8,421 bases of DNA from Campylobacteraceae bacterium (GTDB lineage: Bacteria > Campylobacterota > Campylobacteria > Campylobacterales > JALSKU01). Location: the NCBI GenBank assembly GCA_015488975.1, contig WFMT01000075.1, positions 1 through 8,421 of the forward strand, read 5' to 3'. The notes beneath the pieces are model-generated. The model searched no databases. It saw nothing but the letters and a program-made list of their open reading frames with translations, and had not been told where the DNA came from. The number at the start of each line of letters is the position of its first letter. Positions within the stretch are counted from its first letter, which is position 1. This document shows, in pieces, positions 7,677 to 8,421 of the stretch. The position numbers and the translations under genes are program-made.

Positions 7677-7762
7677 CAGGTAGTCTCCCTCTTATTAAAG
7701 TAGAATTTAATAAGAATATCTCTAATTAAAGCTACAGCGAGGGAAACAATTACAATTTTCAT
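7673..7762 (-). CDS. Candidate 29-residue small protein or leader ORF between nuoN and pflA
   Basis: An ATG at 7762, 3 nt after the nuoN stop (TAG-ATA-ATG), opens 29 codons ending in TGA at 7673-7675. That stop overlaps the pflA GTG start in GTGA. The peptide begins MKIVIVSLAVALIR, a hydrophobic stretch, and ends with the polar tail FNKRETTW. A weak GTGGA (7772-7776) in the last nuoN codons lies 9 nt upstream. The ORF fills the gap exactly, with close contacts on both sides. Its codons 17-24 form the two arms and loop of an inverted repeat, and codons 25-26 contain the pflA ribosome site. It may be a leader whose translation opens pflA, a tiny membrane protein, or chance. A chance ORF of 29 codons is not rare, so only the double-sided fit raises confidence. 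Confidence 0.45.
   Translation of the reverse strand: MKIVIVSLAVALIRDILIKFYFNKRETTW
7685..7690 (-). promoter_or_regulatory. Shine-Dalgarno of pflA, inside the small ORF
   Basis: AGGGAG lies 8 nt before the GTG at 7676 and decides that start; the frame then encodes a clear signal peptide. The site is embedded in codons 25-26 of the preceding 29-codon ORF and touches the foot of the inverted repeat. Confidence 0.75.
7690..7715 (-). repeat. Perfect inverted repeat (10-bp arms, 6-nt loop) upstream of pflA
   Basis: The arms CTTATTAAA (7691-7699) and TTTAATAAG (7706-7714) are exact reverse complements, extended by a T-A pair at 7690/7715, around a 6-nt loop. In the pflA mRNA the hairpin's last base is the first A of the AGGGAG ribosome site. 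It has only two G-C pairs' worth of stability and no downstream U-tract, so it does not look like a terminator. It could be an RNA element affecting pflA initiation, or a dyad binding site in DNA. Confidence 0.5.
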
Positions 7763-7765
7763 TAT

Positions 7766-8421
7766 CTAAAATCCACTTGCCACCACATATGAACTTATCA
7801 TTTCCAAGAAAGGTTCAATAGTAAATATAGCAAATATCGTAACAATAGCACTGAAACCAACTATTGTTTTAAGTGCTGTTGATGCATTTTTTACATATAT
7901 TATATTTGCCTTACTATCTGGTTCTTTTAAAAACATATAAACTATAAGTTTTAGATAATAATATGCAGCAACTGCACTATTTAAAACCAATAATATAGCA
8001 AGAAAAGTATTGCCACTGTTTATTATAGCTCCTAAAAGATACAGCTTTCCCCAAAATAGAGCAAAAGGAGGAACTCCCGCTAATGAAAGCATAAATATAG
8101 CCATGATTGTCGCAGCTACCGGCTTTACAGTAACCATGCCGGCAAATTTTTGATATGGATGATCATATTTTGCGGTAAATTCACTTTTTTTGTATCTTGA
8201 TATCCATAGCATTGCAAATGCCCCAAGATTGGTAAAAGTAAACATTATCCAATATAAAAACAGAGCATTATGTGCTTGAGTAGTATTTACTAGTACAGCA
8301 CTCATAACAAAACCGGCATGACTGATGGAACTGTATGCTAACATTCTTTTTACACTTTTTTGCACCAAAGCCATAATATTGGAAAAAGTCATTGTAATGA
8401 TTATCATGGCATACAATACAT
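7766..8421 (-). CDS. nuoN: NADH-quinone oxidoreductase subunit N, C-terminal part (5' end outside window)
   Basis: NuoN is one of the antiporter-like membrane subunits of respiratory complex I that carry out proton pumping. About 217 codons are present, less than half of the usual 450-500, and the frame stays open to the window edge (VLYAMIIITM), so no start is visible. Diagnostic stretches are NIMALVQKSVKRMLAYSSISHAGF, with the conserved lysines and the SSISHAG turn, and LSLAGVPPFALFWGKLYLL, with the conserved in-membrane lysine. Several further hydrophobic segments follow, and the last, near the C-terminus, ends at VASGF before a TAG. NuoL and NuoM share the fold, but the VQKSVKRMLAYSSISHAG wording and the terminal place in the operon fit NuoN. 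The rest of the nuo operon presumably lies beyond 8421. No terminator follows, and the small ORF and pflA continue in the same direction. Confidence 0.93.
   Translation of the reverse strand, partial: VLYAMIIITMTFSNIMALVQKSVKRMLAYSSISHAGFVMSAVLVNTTQAHNALFLYWIMFTFTNLGAFAMLWISRYKKSEFTAKYDHPYQKFAGMVTVKPVAATIMAIFMLSLAGVPPFALFWGKLYLLGAIINSGNTFLAILLVLNSAVAAYYYLKLIVYMFLKEPDSKANIIYVKNASTALKTIVGFSAIVTIFAIFTIEPFLEMISSYVVASGF

Noticed and set aside
7681..7720. Hairpin after nuoN as an intrinsic terminator
   Set aside because: The stem is almost all A/T and is followed by GGGAGACTACC instead of a U-tract, so it does not fit a Rho-independent terminator.
1..8421. Insertion sequence, prophage, CRISPR, tRNA or integron signs
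   Set aside because: I looked for terminal repeats, spaced direct repeats, tRNA-like cloverleaf strings and transposase motifs and saw none; every gene is a conserved family in intact frame.

Overview
The window looks like a chromosomal segment of a Campylobacterota (former Epsilonproteobacteria) genome. It is strongly AT-rich and every gene lies on the minus strand, packed nearly end to end. The linkage of nuoN to a pflA-type gene is the arrangement I know from Campylobacter jejuni (Cj1566c-Cj1565c) and Helicobacter pylori (HP1273-HP1274). Respiratory complex I together with a FadL/acyl-CoA ligase pair and a TonB receptor suggests a free-living relative (Sulfurimonas/Sulfurospirillum/Arcobacter-like) rather than a host-restricted pathogen. 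The genus is a guess.

In transcription order (high to low coordinates) the layout is as follows. The 3' part of nuoN (complex I membrane subunit; 5' end outside the window) ends at 7766. Three bases later comes an unannotated 29-codon ORF (7673-7762). It carries a perfect AT-rich inverted repeat and the Shine-Dalgarno of the next gene, and it overlaps that gene's GTG start by 4 nt. Next is pflA (5277-7676), a periplasmic TPR protein of the flagellar motor. Then come a small lipoprotein (4783-5277, TAATG junction) and nfo, endonuclease IV (3941-4786, ATGA junction). These are followed by a FadL-type outer-membrane channel (2698-3921), a long-chain acyl-CoA ligase (1132-2694) and the 5' part of a TonB-dependent receptor (1-1088, GTG start, C-terminal barrel outside the window).

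Functionally the window combines the end of a respiratory operon, a flagellar-motor structural protein with a coupled lipoprotein, a base-excision-repair nuclease, and an uptake module. In that module FadL admits hydrophobic substrates, the ligase traps them as CoA thioesters, and the TonB receptor imports another, unidentified ligand. I saw no terminator between any of the genes, and the junctions are overlaps or gaps of 3 to 43 nt. One long transcript, or a few overlapping ones, is therefore likely.

Most of the window is ordinary conserved gene content. The least explained element is the nuoN-pflA junction, with its small ORF, hairpin and GTGA coupling. The lipoprotein coupled to pflA comes second. 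I found no stretch over 300 bases without a gene, and no tRNA, rRNA, insertion sequence, CRISPR array or attachment site.
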